Below, piece after piece: positions 35,698 through 43,893 of a DNA stretch of 64,000 nucleotides. Source of the stretch: a bacterium 1XD42-54. GTDB lineage: Bacteria > Bacillota > Clostridia > Lachnospirales > Lachnospiraceae. The notes below the pieces were generated by a model, which made no database searches, had not been told where the DNA came from, and saw only the letters and a list, made by a program, of their open reading frames with translations. The stretch's first letter is position 1. Every line of letters starts with the position of its first letter. Both the position numbers and the translations under genes were made by a program. The DNA is taken from positions 62,001-126,000 of the forward strand of contig RAZH01000001.1 of assembly GCA_003612585.1 (NCBI GenBank), written 5' to 3'.

Positions 35698-35726
35698 ATT
35701 TTAGCAATTTCACAGACGCTTGTCAA
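35698..35726 (-). promoter_or_regulatory. promoter of the nucleoside importer operon
   Basis: On the minus strand TTGACA (35726-35721), 17 bases, TAAAAT (35703-35698). Transcription would start right before the riboswitch. Confidence 0.85.
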
Positions 35727-35875
35727 ACGAAAAGACATACTGCAAACTGTTTTCGTGAAATTCATCAAAAAAAGAACTTAGTTTTTATATTTGTTATCAA
35801 ATTCGCTATATTCTGTAATATTTCGACCTTTTTCGACTGTGAGAATGCTCAGAAATAAATTTTCTCAAATCCTCC

Positions 35876-35904
35876 TTGACACTCCTTTTTTCATATGATA
35901 GTAT
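35876..35904 (+). promoter_or_regulatory. promoter of the hemolysin III family gene
   Basis: TTGACA (35876-35881), 17 bases, TAGTAT (35899-35904). It leaves a leader of about 215 bases before the TTG start at 36125, which contains the conserved-loop hairpin. The stretch 35727-35875 holds no other recognisable feature. Confidence 0.75.
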
Positions 35905-36006
35905 TCATATACACTCATTGTAGTTTTAAAAACTATATTATAAATATCAACCAATCATTTCATAATTTTTTACTACTTGCGAAACGTTTCATCAAAGTCA
36001 GTCACA

Positions 36007-36070
36007 TGGAAAAATGTAAAAATAAGGGGGGACTTGTTTGCGTCGGAACCCCATTTTTATACTTTTTCCA
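36007..36070 (+). ncRNA. candidate structured leader element, copy A (conserved loop hairpin)
   Basis: TGGAAAAA (36007-36014) pairs with TTTTTCCA (36063-36070), continued by an AT-rich inner stem with a small bulge. An asymmetric TAA internal loop, a GGGG/CCCC stem and a loop of about 19 nt follow. From 36023 to 36054 the sequence is almost the same as at 46065-46096, although the outer stems are unrelated. It lies in the 5' leader of the hemolysin III family gene, 54 bases before the start codon. Whether it acts as RNA or DNA is not known. Confidence 0.6.
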
Positions 36071-36124
36071 GGGGCCATTCACCCTCTATTAACGTTTCCA
36101 AGTTTGAATTTGGAGGTGTTCTAA

Positions 36125-36775
36125 TTGACTATTACAATTCGTGAACCAGGAAGTGCAATTACTCATTTTATCGGCATGATGCTGGCTGCTGCTGCCTCTG
36201 CTCCGATGCTGGTAAAAGCCGCCCTCGACACAGACAGTACAGGCGTCATCGCCATGGCCGTATTTATGACAAGTATGATACTGCTTTATGGTGCAAGCAC
36301 ACTGTATCATTCCGTAAATCTGAGTGGACGCCCGTTAAAAGTGTTTCGTAAAATTGATCATATGATGATCTTTGTCCTGATTGCAGGATCTTATACCCCG
36401 GTATGCCTCCTCGTACTTGAACCAAGACAGGGGCAGACACTGCTTGTCACCGTCTGGGCAATCGCTGCAGCCGGAATGCTGATCAAGGCACTCTGGATCA
36501 CCTGTCCGAAATGGTTCTCTTCTATTTTATATATTGCAATGGGATGGGCCTGCCTGTCTGTGTTTGGCCAGCTTCTGACCAGACTGTCTGCTCCCGCCTT
36601 TGCCTGGCTGCTCGCAGGAGGCATCCTCTACACAGTCGGCGGTGTGATCTACGCGCTGAAGCTTCCGGTATTCAATGAGCTGCACAAAAACTTCGGCTCC
36701 CATGAAATCTTTCATCTGTTTGTCATGGGAGGAAGCATCTGTCACTTTATATGTATGTACCAGTATGTACTCTGA
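36125..36775 (+). CDS. hemolysin III / PAQR family membrane protein
   Basis: 216 residues from a TTG start, with GGAGG 9 bases upstream. Seven hydrophobic segments are visible. PAQR/HlyIII metal-site residues are present: LLYGASTLYHSVN around residue 60 with the first His, KIDHMMIFVLIAGSYTPV around residue 78, and the C-terminal LHKNFGSHEIFHLFVMGGSICHF with three histidines. The family contains zinc-dependent hydrolase-like membrane proteins; the name hemolysin comes from B. cereus HlyIII and does not show toxicity. The gene has its own promoter and a long leader carrying hairpin copy A. Confidence 0.9.
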   Translation: MTITIREPGSAITHFIGMMLAAAASAPMLVKAALDTDSTGVIAMAVFMTSMILLYGASTLYHSVNLSGRPLKVFRKIDHMMIFVLIAGSYTPVCLLVLEPRQGQTLLVTVWAIAAAGMLIKALWITCPKWFSSILYIAMGWACLSVFGQLLTRLSAPAFAWLLAGGILYTVGGVIYALKLPVFNELHKNFGSHEIFHLFVMGGSICHFICMYQYVL

Positions 36776-36847
36776 ATCCACATCTGTTTCTCCTGAATCT
36801 GTGGATTTGTGCAATCCTGTATACAAACTAGCGGCTACCAGCTTTCT

Positions 36848-37840
36848 TTACAAAACCTGGCTGGAGCTGCTGTATTTAACAATTAGCATTTCCACCGCCA
36901 GTCGGTCTCCGAGCCGACCGGTTTTCACCGCCTCTTCGGCAGATACGCAGTCCTGTACAGCCTGCAGCAGTTCCTTTTTTTCGAATCGCTCCGCCTGTGC
37001 GAGACTGCGTTTTGCAATAAATGGCGCAAGCCCTGCACGCGAAGCCGCCGTTCCGCCGTCAAACCCCTGCTCCCGCAGATCTTTCAGCTGCAACATCTGG
37101 TTAAACTGCCGCGCAATTAAAAACAGAATTCTCATCGGCGGTTCTTTTAAAGAAAGCAGATCATAATACAGATCCAACGCTTCTTTCTGCCGCTGATCCG
37201 CCAACGCACGGATCATATCAAAAATCCGGCTTTCTGTCGTAACGGTACAGATTTCCTGCACATCCTGGGTCTCAATCACATCTTTCCCATATGTAAAACA
37301 CAAAAGTTTTTCCAACTCATTCGCAATATGTTCCATATCGTCACCAGCCATCTCCAGAAACAGCCGAAGGGCATCTCCAGTGATATTTTTCTGCTCCCGT
37401 TTCAGCATTCCAAGAATCCAAGCCTGCAACGTGCGTCCATCCTGGCGCCCCAGCTCTGCAATCCGCCCCTTCTGCTTGACTGCCTTAAACATTTTGCCGC
37501 GTTTGTCCACTTCATCCTCTACAAAAATAAGAATAGTCTCCTCCGGAAGAGAAGGAAGATATTCCGCAAGCTCCGGACATGCATTCTTAAAAAAGCCGCT
37601 CTGCTCTATCAAAATCAACCGGCGCGCAGCAAAAAAAGGCAGAGTCTCCGCCTGGTCGATAATCTGCCTTGCTGAAATACCTTTTCCCTGATACAGGGAA
37701 AAGTTCATCGTATCTCCTTCCTGGAGAATTGCATTTTTCAGCCGGTTTTTATACTGGTTTTTCAGATATGTTTCCTCACCGTACAAAAGATAAACCGGCC
37801 GAAAAGTTCCACTTTTTATATCCTCGTTCAGATTCTTCAT
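36848..37840 (-). CDS. holA: DNA polymerase III subunit delta
   Basis: 330 residues, the clamp-loader subunit delta that opens the beta sliding clamp. The N-terminus MKNLNEDIKSGTFRPVYLLYGEETYLKNQYK is characteristic, followed by the beta-binding region and the PFFAARRLILIEQ strand, LIFVEDEVDKR, and the C-terminal collar domain (AQAERFEKKELLQAVQDC). The ATG overlaps the stop of the spore protein gene by 4 bases (ATGA), so its translation is coupled to that gene or it has an internal promoter that was not found. A weak inverted repeat (36775-36807) divides it from the convergent hemolysin III family gene. Confidence 0.95.
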   Translation of the reverse strand: MKNLNEDIKSGTFRPVYLLYGEETYLKNQYKNRLKNAILQEGDTMNFSLYQGKGISARQIIDQAETLPFFAARRLILIEQSGFFKNACPELAEYLPSLPEETILIFVEDEVDKRGKMFKAVKQKGRIAELGRQDGRTLQAWILGMLKREQKNITGDALRLFLEMAGDDMEHIANELEKLLCFTYGKDVIETQDVQEICTVTTESRIFDMIRALADQRQKEALDLYYDLLSLKEPPMRILFLIARQFNQMLQLKDLREQGFDGGTAASRAGLAPFIAKRSLAQAERFEKKELLQAVQDCVSAEEAVKTGRLGDRLAVEMLIVKYSSSSQVL

Positions 37841-38049
37841 ACACAGGAATCCTTTCGTTCCCTCTTTTTCTTCGTCATCAGGCCGCCAATCCGCCCCGTC
37901 TCTTTTGCAGAAAGCGATTTCCAGCCCTGCTCTCTTACCTTTTCCAGGAGGCCCAGTTCCTCTGCAATCTCATATTTCATTTGATCATCCGGGCTGAGCG
38001 CCTCCCAGTTCAATTTCTTTTCTTTTTTTTCTGTCTTATTTTCTGCCAT
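37837..38049 (-). CDS. alpha/beta-type small acid-soluble spore protein-like
   Basis: 70 residues from ATG at 38049, with GAGGTG ahead. The second half carries the SASP signature: the germination protease region KYEIAEELG and then GWKSLSAKETGRIGGLMTKK. Alpha/beta SASPs coat DNA in spores and are cut by GPR at germination. The N-terminal 20 residues are lysine and glutamate rich and atypical. A possible forespore-type promoter (GAATA, 16 bases, CTATACT) lies upstream but is weak evidence. The overlap with holA is unexpected for a spore-specific gene. Confidence 0.85.
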   Translation of the reverse strand: MAENKTEKKEKKLNWEALSPDDQMKYEIAEELGLLEKVREQGWKSLSAKETGRIGGLMTKKKRERKDSCV

Positions 38050-38170
38050 GAGCACCTCATACTCCTTCCATATCATTCATATCCAGAGTATAGCCTGTTC
38101 CGAAATAAATATTCACACCACAAAAATTTTCATTCCAAAACACACATTGATCTGAGTATATCACTGTCGC

Positions 38171-38350
38171 CTACAATTCCATCGGCATAATCAGTGCTGC
38201 CAACAAATAGAAGACCACACCTACTGATACAAGCCCAAAAACAAGAAAAATCAAACGCACAATGGTAGAATCAATTCCAAAGTACTCTCCAATCCCGCCG
38301 CATACACCGCAAATTTTCCGGTCACTGTTTGACCTGTATAGCTTCTTCAT
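38171..38350 (-). CDS. PspC domain membrane protein
   Basis: 59 residues from ATG at 38350, with AGGAGG at 9 bases. The PspC fold is clear: KKLYRSNSDRKICGVCGGIGEYFGID followed by STIVRLIFLVFGL and a second hydrophobic segment, ending MPMEL. PspC proteins relate to envelope stress. It is the last gene of the padR-DUF1700-DUF4097 operon, 49 bases downstream, an arrangement common in Firmicutes. Confidence 0.92.
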   Translation of the reverse strand: MKKLYRSNSDRKICGVCGGIGEYFGIDSTIVRLIFLVFGLVSVGVVFYLLAALIMPMEL

Positions 38351-38399
38351 CTCGCATTCCTCCTGCACATTCTATTTTTAAATTTATCATATTACTGAC

Positions 38400-39215
38400 T
38401 CAAAACGATTGACTTTGCGTTTCCGTTTCTTTTTCAAATAAAATTTCCACAGAACCAATTCCGCAGTCAATATCTACATTTTTATCTGCTCCATGATCCA
38501 GCTTTGTATCCTTCCCAAAACCAGAATAATCCTTTTCACCGATTTCAATTTCACCAATTCCACAATCGAGCTCGTAGTTAAAATCATATTCCTGGCCAAT
38601 CAACGTCAATGTCACACTTCCGACACCGCCCTTGATATCAGCAGATTTTCGTACATCGGCCAATAGCTCACAGCTTCCGACACCACAGTCCACATCCAGG
38701 CGGTCGCACGCAAGAACTGCCCCTGCGGAAGTCAGACTGCCGACACCAATCTCAAGCCGCGCTTCTTTTAAACACTGCTCCTTCGGTATCCATATTTCAA
38801 GCTTTGCTCCACGGTTCACACCAAAAAAGCTCCAAAAAGCTTTTTTACATTCCACTTTTAACGTACCGCCTCTTTGTTTACTCGTAAATCCGGACGGAAG
38901 CTCATATCCCTTTATTCGCCAGGTCTCGTCTGTACTCTCATAAAACGTGCATTCTGCCACGCCCACATCCAGCCGAATGGAATCGATCCCCGTATACGTT
39001 TCATCAAAATCGGAAGTACGATCTACCACACCGGAAGCAATCACACCCGCATGGCCGATCAGATCACCGCCTGCGCTCTGAAAACTTCCATTTTCCATTG
39101 CCTTTCGGAAGTCATCCGCGCGAAATCCACTGCACAAGCTGACAATTCCAAACGATATTCCAATCACGCCCAAAAACAGTGCTGCGAGCAACAGCCGTTT
39201 CGTTGTTTTTTTCAT
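38400..39215 (-). CDS. DUF4097 beta-repeat protein
   Basis: 271 residues. One N-terminal membrane segment (LLLAALFLGVIGISFGIVSL) is followed by an extracellular domain. From residue 75 on a short motif recurs about every 20-25 residues: DVGVAE, EIGVGSL, DCGVGSC, KGGVGSV, DCGIGEI, DCGIGSV. This is the repeat ladder of DUF4097/adhesin-like beta-solenoids. The partner DUF1700 gene overlaps by 4 bases. Such trios with PadR are thought to serve envelope stress sensing, with function not established. Confidence 0.85.
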   Translation of the reverse strand: MKKTTKRLLLAALFLGVIGISFGIVSLCSGFRADDFRKAMENGSFQSAGGDLIGHAGVIASGVVDRTSDFDETYTGIDSIRLDVGVAECTFYESTDETWRIKGYELPSGFTSKQRGGTLKVECKKAFWSFFGVNRGAKLEIWIPKEQCLKEARLEIGVGSLTSAGAVLACDRLDVDCGVGSCELLADVRKSADIKGGVGSVTLTLIGQEYDFNYELDCGIGEIEIGEKDYSGFGKDTKLDHGADKNVDIDCGIGSVEILFEKETETQSQSF

Positions 39216-39979
39216 TCTTCTGCGCCTCCTCCACCAAAAATCTTATGCGCCAACTGGCACAACCAATTCCAGCATTTGCGAAACATATCCAACCAGAAAT
39301 GCAACAGCCACGGCATGACTGTCGTCCAGCCCCATTTGGTAAGCAACGCAATCAGCATGGCAGCTGCCAGCATCAAAAATCCAAAGCAAAGTCCCATCAG
39401 CCCGGTCGGTAACTGACTCAGATTTCGTATTCCATCCAATACCATCGTCACACCGCCCACCAAAAGACCGATCACTGCCGCAAAACCACTGGCCAAAAGA
39501 CCGAACAGACCAGCCACAAGACCAAACACTCCGCCCAAAATTGCTGTAATCACGGAAAAACCTGCTGAAATAATCCTCCCTGCCAGAGAAATCCCGAAAA
39601 ACAGAAACAACAGGAGAAAAAGCAAACCGTTACGGCGTTCTTCTTCTGACTTTTCTTTCCTGGATTTCTTTTTTTCATTTCTTTTTTTGTGTTTCATGAT
39701 TTTAGCATAATGATCCGGCACACGGTGATACTCGTCAAAGCGCTCATCATAATATCCCCGCTCTGTGTATTCTCCGCCTTCACCCCCGCCTCTTAAACTG
39801 TTCTTCAGTTCAGCTGCTACCTTTTCCGGGCTGCCGATATGCACAAGAATCTCCGCTTCATGCTCTGATCCAACCTCATCAAAGTAATCCTTGTAATACT
39901 GCAACGCTTCCTCCCGCTCATCCTCCTCCAAATCCGAAAGAAGAAACGCAAGCTCACGCAAAAAACTTTCCCTATTCAT
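39212..39979 (-). CDS. DUF1700 membrane protein
   Basis: 255 residues. The N-terminal soluble DUF1700 part (MNRESFLRELAFLLSDLEEDEREEALQYYKDYFDE) is typical and is followed by HIGSPEKVAAELK. A lysine-rich stretch (KHKKRNEKKKSRKEKSEEE) precedes several hydrophobic segments starting near residue 118. It overlaps padR by 8 bases and the DUF4097 gene by 4 bases. The DUF1700-DUF4097-PadR set is widespread; its biochemical job is not known. Confidence 0.88.
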   Translation of the reverse strand: MNRESFLRELAFLLSDLEEDEREEALQYYKDYFDEVGSEHEAEILVHIGSPEKVAAELKNSLRGGGEGGEYTERGYYDERFDEYHRVPDHYAKIMKHKKRNEKKKSRKEKSEEERRNGLLFLLLFLFFGISLAGRIISAGFSVITAILGGVFGLVAGLFGLLASGFAAVIGLLVGGVTMVLDGIRNLSQLPTGLMGLCFGFLMLAAAMLIALLTKWGWTTVMPWLLHFWLDMFRKCWNWLCQLAHKIFGGGGAEE

Positions 39980-40298
39980 AACTACTGCCTCCCCGGAGTA
40001 TCATTGAAATCTTGGAGGAATAAATCTCCCATTCTTCCCGATAAAGATTCAACTGTACGACTCCTTGTTCTGTCACTTTATAATATCTGCGGTTCCTGCC
40101 TCCGTACTCCTGGTCATACGCTGTCAGACACGCATCCTTTTGCAGCCTGCGCAGCACCGGATACAACGTGGATTCCGATACATCCAGCACACTGCGTACC
40201 TCCTGCGTAATCCGATAGCCGTATGTCCCCTCCGGTTCCCGCGACACAACGGACAGAACAATGGCATCCAGAAGAGCTGCTCCCGTGTTGAATACCAT
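39972..40298 (-). CDS. PadR family transcriptional regulator
   Basis: 108 residues, the short PadR-s2 form. The winged helix motif is YGYRITQEVRSVLDVSESTLYPVLRRLQKDACL and the wing is YGGRNRRYYKVTEQG. AAGGAG lies 9 bases ahead of the ATG. PadR proteins repress their own operons by binding ATAT-rich dyads; one such dyad overlaps the -10 of its promoter. It heads the DUF1700-DUF4097-PspC operon. Confidence 0.92.
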   Translation of the reverse strand: MVFNTGAALLDAIVLSVVSREPEGTYGYRITQEVRSVLDVSESTLYPVLRRLQKDACLTAYDQEYGGRNRRYYKVTEQGVVQLNLYREEWEIYSSKISMILRGGSSYE

Positions 40299-40340
40299 TA
40301 CATTATCTCCTTAATAATTTATAATATTATTTTTTGTTCT

Positions 40341-40383
40341 ATATTATATTTCATATAATATTATTTACTCACAAGTTTGTCAA
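40341..40383 (-). promoter_or_regulatory. promoter with PadR-type operator
   Basis: On the minus strand TTGACA (40383-40378), 17 bases, TATTAT (40360-40355). The perfect dyad ATATTATA-5 bases-TATAATAT (40341-40361) covers the -10 and start site, so a bound regulator would block RNA polymerase. Regulator identity is inferred from position. Confidence 0.75.
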
Positions 40384-40505
40384 GCATTTTTTATTAAAAC
40401 GCCATATTAACTCAATAAATCCCCCTGTCGTCCAAAAAACCAATCCATCACACTCCTTTTTTCTTCCCCTCCGGCGTCTACTTCAGTGACACATATCACC
40501 AACCC

Positions 40506-40535
40506 TTGCCAAATCTTCCTCCGATATTGTATAAT
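40506..40535 (+). promoter_or_regulatory. promoter of the 40620 response regulator
   Basis: TTGCCA (40506-40511), 18 bases, TATAAT (40530-40535), about 85 bases before the start codon. Confidence 0.7.
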
Positions 40536-40619
40536 CTATCTGGTACATATTACGCCACAACAAAACGATTGAAAAATGTCATTCCCAATTAACACACAGC
40601 AAGGAAGAGAGGATCTCAA

Positions 40620-42143
40620 ATGTTCTTAAAGGTATTACTGGTCGATGACAACCGATACGCGCTCAACCATTTTTCCAATCTGGTAAACTGGGAAGAACTT
40701 GGCTTTTCTCTGATCGGCACTGCCACAGATGGAATTGAAGGAATGGAGCTGTATGAACAGTATCACCCGGACCTGATTATCACAGACGTCCAGATGCCGG
40801 GTATTGACGGCCGTGAACTGGCCAGACTTGTAAAACAGAAGACCCCTGATACAGAAATCATATTTCTTTCCAGCTATGATGAGTTTGATTATGCAAGGGC
40901 TGCCGTTGATTTAAAAGTACACGGATATCTGCTCAAGCAAGAGCTCACACGCGATATTCTGGCTGCAAAGCTGAAAACGATCCGTGACCACTTTAGCGAA
41001 AAGATGCAAAATGCACATCAGCAGATCAAAAGTAGCCTTACCACCTGTTTTCGCATGTCCGTAAACGAACTGGAATCAGAAGGCTACCCGGACCGGAAAC
41101 TGTGCAAGGGCAGCGCTTTCTTTTTTATCATTGAACAGGATCACATCCCTGAACAGATCGCGCTGCAATCGGATTGTCAGGTCAAAGAAGCACAGTACAA
41201 CCGCATCTTTCCTCAGCTTTCTGCGCAGATTCCGGAATTGACTTATCTGATCCGGGCAGAACGTTTTATCTGGATTGCAATTACAGACGACCGGAAGGAC
41301 TCTGAAAAAAGCGCTCTGGTAGCCGCCTCCTTCCTGCGGGAACACGAATCAGAAAACTTTTCCGTCTACCTGTGCGGAAAAGTAGAAACCATCATGGACT
41401 GCCGAAAACGGTATGAGGAACTGAAATATCTGTCTAAACAGCGCTATTTTGAAGGGCCTCAATGCGTGCTTTACGCAGATTTATTCGACCCGCCGCAGAA
41501 GATACCAAAAACGCATATGGAGGCACTGCTGAAAATGGCTGACTCCATATGGGATACTGAAATCAACGATCTTGACGAGTTTCTGTCTTCCATTTATAAA
41601 CCGCTTCTGCATCAGCAGGATTTCGACAGCTTTATCCGAATGACGTGTCATATCCTCCATGCAATAAATAAACAGTTACGGAAAAATGGCCAGCCATTTG
41701 ATCTTTACGATGAAGAAACGTTCTATTTGCTTTCTGCAAAAAGGATTATTCGCTGGATCAAAAGCAAAATTATTCTTATCAGAGAATTCATTCATCCGGT
41801 CTATTCTGACATGACCATGCGCGTCATGGACTATATCCACCAGAACTACAGCAATCCTCTTCTGAGCGTGGAGATGATTGCGGATATTGCAGGACTCAGC
41901 ATCAACCGAATGAACGACATTTTGAAAAAAGACCTCGGACAGACTGCCCGGAAATATCTGGCTGAAATCCGAACTGAAAAAGCGTGCCGCCTTCTTGAAA
42001 AAGGGCTTCCGATCCAGCAGGTTGCTGAACAGACCGGTTACAGCACGCCTTCCTATTTTTCCCACGTGTTTCATAAATCACTTGGGATCTCGCCGCAGGA
42101 ATACCAGAGAACCAAACGCAAAAACGGAGCCGCTGCTCCATAG
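40620..42143 (+). CDS. YesN-type response regulator with AraC helix-turn-helix
   Basis: 507 residues. The receiver domain (residues 1-125) has the acidic pocket D9-D10, phospho-acceptor D56 in TDVQMPG, and the conserved Lys in HGYLLKQ. A long middle region without a clear domain follows, then a C-terminal AraC/XylS helix-turn-helix pair (NPLLSVEMIADIAGLSI and GLPIQQVAEQTGYSTPSYF). YesN-like regulators activate carbohydrate and envelope-related genes. No kinase is adjacent. The nearest same-strand kinase is 4 kb away (46149), beyond two esterase genes on the opposite strand, and is the likely partner. GAGAGGA precedes the ATG. Confidence 0.93.
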   Translation: MFLKVLLVDDNRYALNHFSNLVNWEELGFSLIGTATDGIEGMELYEQYHPDLIITDVQMPGIDGRELARLVKQKTPDTEIIFLSSYDEFDYARAAVDLKVHGYLLKQELTRDILAAKLKTIRDHFSEKMQNAHQQIKSSLTTCFRMSVNELESEGYPDRKLCKGSAFFFIIEQDHIPEQIALQSDCQVKEAQYNRIFPQLSAQIPELTYLIRAERFIWIAITDDRKDSEKSALVAASFLREHESENFSVYLCGKVETIMDCRKRYEELKYLSKQRYFEGPQCVLYADLFDPPQKIPKTHMEALLKMADSIWDTEINDLDEFLSSIYKPLLHQQDFDSFIRMTCHILHAINKQLRKNGQPFDLYDEETFYLLSAKRIIRWIKSKIILIREFIHPVYSDMTMRVMDYIHQNYSNPLLSVEMIADIAGLSINRMNDILKKDLGQTARKYLAEIRTEKACRLLEKGLPIQQVAEQTGYSTPSYFSHVFHKSLGISPQEYQRTKRKNGAAAP

Positions 42144-42174
42144 ACGATTTCCCGTCTGTGTTGCAGCGGCTCCG
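42120..42174 (-). terminator. terminator of the first esterase gene, inside the regulator 3' end
   Basis: CGGAGCCGCTGC (42125-42136) pairs with GCAGCGGCTCCG (42163-42174), with an inner AGACG/CGTCT stem. On the minus strand TTTTTG follows. It overlaps the last codons of the convergent response regulator gene. Confidence 0.75.
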
Positions 42175-42208
42175 TGCCGGTTGCCCGGTTCTTTCTTAAT
42201 TCTTATTT

Positions 42209-43792
42209 TTATTCTGCATTCAGAATCTCGGTATAAGCAGTTGTATCGTGATCAACACATTTACTTTCCGTGTTGAATTTCATTAAGTTATGGCTTCCGA
42301 TTTCGTATGCATCCCAAGGCAGTTCCTCTGTACTCGGAGTACCTGTCTTCGCCAGAGCAATAAATGCACTTGCGATCGCATCCTGTACGGTATATGCAGC
42401 CGGATCTGAACCGTAAGCGATATTTACCATAGGCTCATCCATGTTGCGGAAAATGAAAGCAAGGTCTTCACAGTGGAAAGCAGTGATACCGCCGTTTACC
42501 GGTGCTTCATAATCGAACTCATACAGATAAACCGTATCGCCAGCTTCGGTAAGGGCTGTTGCAGTATCCCACTTACTGCTCATCGTATTGTTGTAGAAAT
42601 ACAGCTCGCGGTCTTCCATTTCCGGATAAAGCTTGTTGAACTCAGCCAGAAGTGCCTCTGCCTTGTCGCCAAAACGCTCTTCGAGTTTTTCAGCCGTCTC
42701 AGCTTCATCCCACTCATGATGACGGAAATCGCCGTACTTGTAGGAAGCAACCGTATTCTCTGAGAATACGCCGGAAACGATAACCGGAATACCAGTCGTT
42801 ACAAACTCATCCATAACAACTACGCCATCAGCAGTCGGACCCCAGTTTACATTGATACCTTCTTCTTTCAGCTCTTCGCGGGCCTGATTACCTGCTGCGA
42901 GCAGTGTGCGATAATCAATCGTTTTGATCTCATCGATCGTCTCAGCAGTCAGACCAAGTAATTCAACCGTCTTCTCACCAAGCAGTTTTGCATTTGTATT
43001 ATCAGAAATATTCGCGCTGCCGCCGGAGATCATACCAGCTGCATGGAACAGGCCTTCCGCTGCTGGCTGACGCATCATAGTAGCAACCTTGCTGCCGCCG
43101 CCGGATTGTCCGAAAATCATTACATTTTCCGGATCGCCGCCAAACTGTGCAATATTATCATGAATCCACTGCAGGGAGGCTGCCAGGTCAGCTGCGCCAA
43201 GGTTTCCGCTGCCTGCATACTCTTCGCCAAAGGAAGACAGATCCAGATAACCGATTGCATTCAGACGATGGTTCACAGTAACGACAACCACATCGCCATA
43301 CTCAGACAACGCCTGTCCGTCGTAAGCAGTAGACTCGATGGAGGAACCGTTGGTGTGTCCGCCTCCATGGAAGAACACGATAACCGGCTTCTTTGCATCA
43401 GCGTTCAGATCCTGTGTCCAGATATTCAAGTTCTGGCAATGATCGCTCTGTGTCCAGTAACGATGCGGCCATACAAACTCATCCGCGCCGACTGCCGTCT
43501 GATCCGGAATGAGGGAAATTGTGCCATAGCTCTGTGCAAACTGATAGCCCTCCCACGGCTCTACCTTCTGCGGCTGTTCAAAACGATCTGCATAAGCGTA
43601 GTCCACGCCCCAGAAACAGTACGTGTCATTGCGTGTAAAGCCAATCAGCTTACCGCCTTCCACTTCAACGACAGGCTGGGTTTTTGCTGCTGCCGGATTT
43701 TCAACGATAGCGCCGCTGGCGAATACCGGTGTAGTAGGAATCAACATACAAGCTGTTGCCACGCATAACATTTTCTTCAAGTGTTTCTTCAT
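42209..43792 (-). CDS. secreted type-B carboxylesterase (esterase 1)
   Basis: 527 residues from ATG at 43792, with GGAGG 8 bases ahead. A signal peptide (MKKHLKKMLCVATACML, cleavage near VFASG) marks it as exported. The alpha/beta hydrolase carries the oxyanion FFHGGGHTNGS, the nucleophile S230 in IFGQSGGGSK and the catalytic His at 440 in TAFHCEDL. The elbow is G-Q-S-G-G where cholinesterase/pNB-esterase relatives usually have G-E-S-A-G. It should hydrolyse ester bonds of small or polymer-linked substrates; the substrate is unknown. It is closest in wording to esterase 3 (52385). It follows esterase 2 on the same strand after a 100-base gap. Confidence 0.92.
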   Translation of the reverse strand: MKKHLKKMLCVATACMLIPTTPVFASGAIVENPAAAKTQPVVEVEGGKLIGFTRNDTYCFWGVDYAYADRFEQPQKVEPWEGYQFAQSYGTISLIPDQTAVGADEFVWPHRYWTQSDHCQNLNIWTQDLNADAKKPVIVFFHGGGHTNGSSIESTAYDGQALSEYGDVVVVTVNHRLNAIGYLDLSSFGEEYAGSGNLGAADLAASLQWIHDNIAQFGGDPENVMIFGQSGGGSKVATMMRQPAAEGLFHAAGMISGGSANISDNTNAKLLGEKTVELLGLTAETIDEIKTIDYRTLLAAGNQAREELKEEGINVNWGPTADGVVVMDEFVTTGIPVIVSGVFSENTVASYKYGDFRHHEWDEAETAEKLEERFGDKAEALLAEFNKLYPEMEDRELYFYNNTMSSKWDTATALTEAGDTVYLYEFDYEAPVNGGITAFHCEDLAFIFRNMDEPMVNIAYGSDPAAYTVQDAIASAFIALAKTGTPSTEELPWDAYEIGSHNLMKFNTESKCVDHDTTAYTEILNAE

Positions 43793-43863
43793 ACTTCTTA
43801 CCTCCATAAATTTGATTGCTGGTGCAGTGTCAACGAGTTCAAATTTCAGATTTTCATCCCGTC

Positions 43864-43886
43864 AGGTTCTGTCGTTACCAGAACCT
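43864..43886. other. intercistronic hairpin between esterases 2 and 1
   Basis: AGGTTCTG pairs perfectly with CAGAACCT over a 7-base loop, 8 bases past the esterase 2 stop. No T-run follows on either strand, so RNA processing or stability is more likely than termination. Confidence 0.5.
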
Positions 43887-43893
43887 CTATTCA

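Noticed and set aside
36125-36775. A secreted toxin because of the name hemolysin III
   Set aside because: The sequence is a seven-helix PAQR-type membrane protein with conserved histidines; nothing suggests a pore-forming toxin.
36775-36807. Terminator between the hemolysin III family gene and holA
   Set aside because: AATCCACA/TGTGGATT arms pair, but neither strand has a T-run after them; too weak to list as a terminator.
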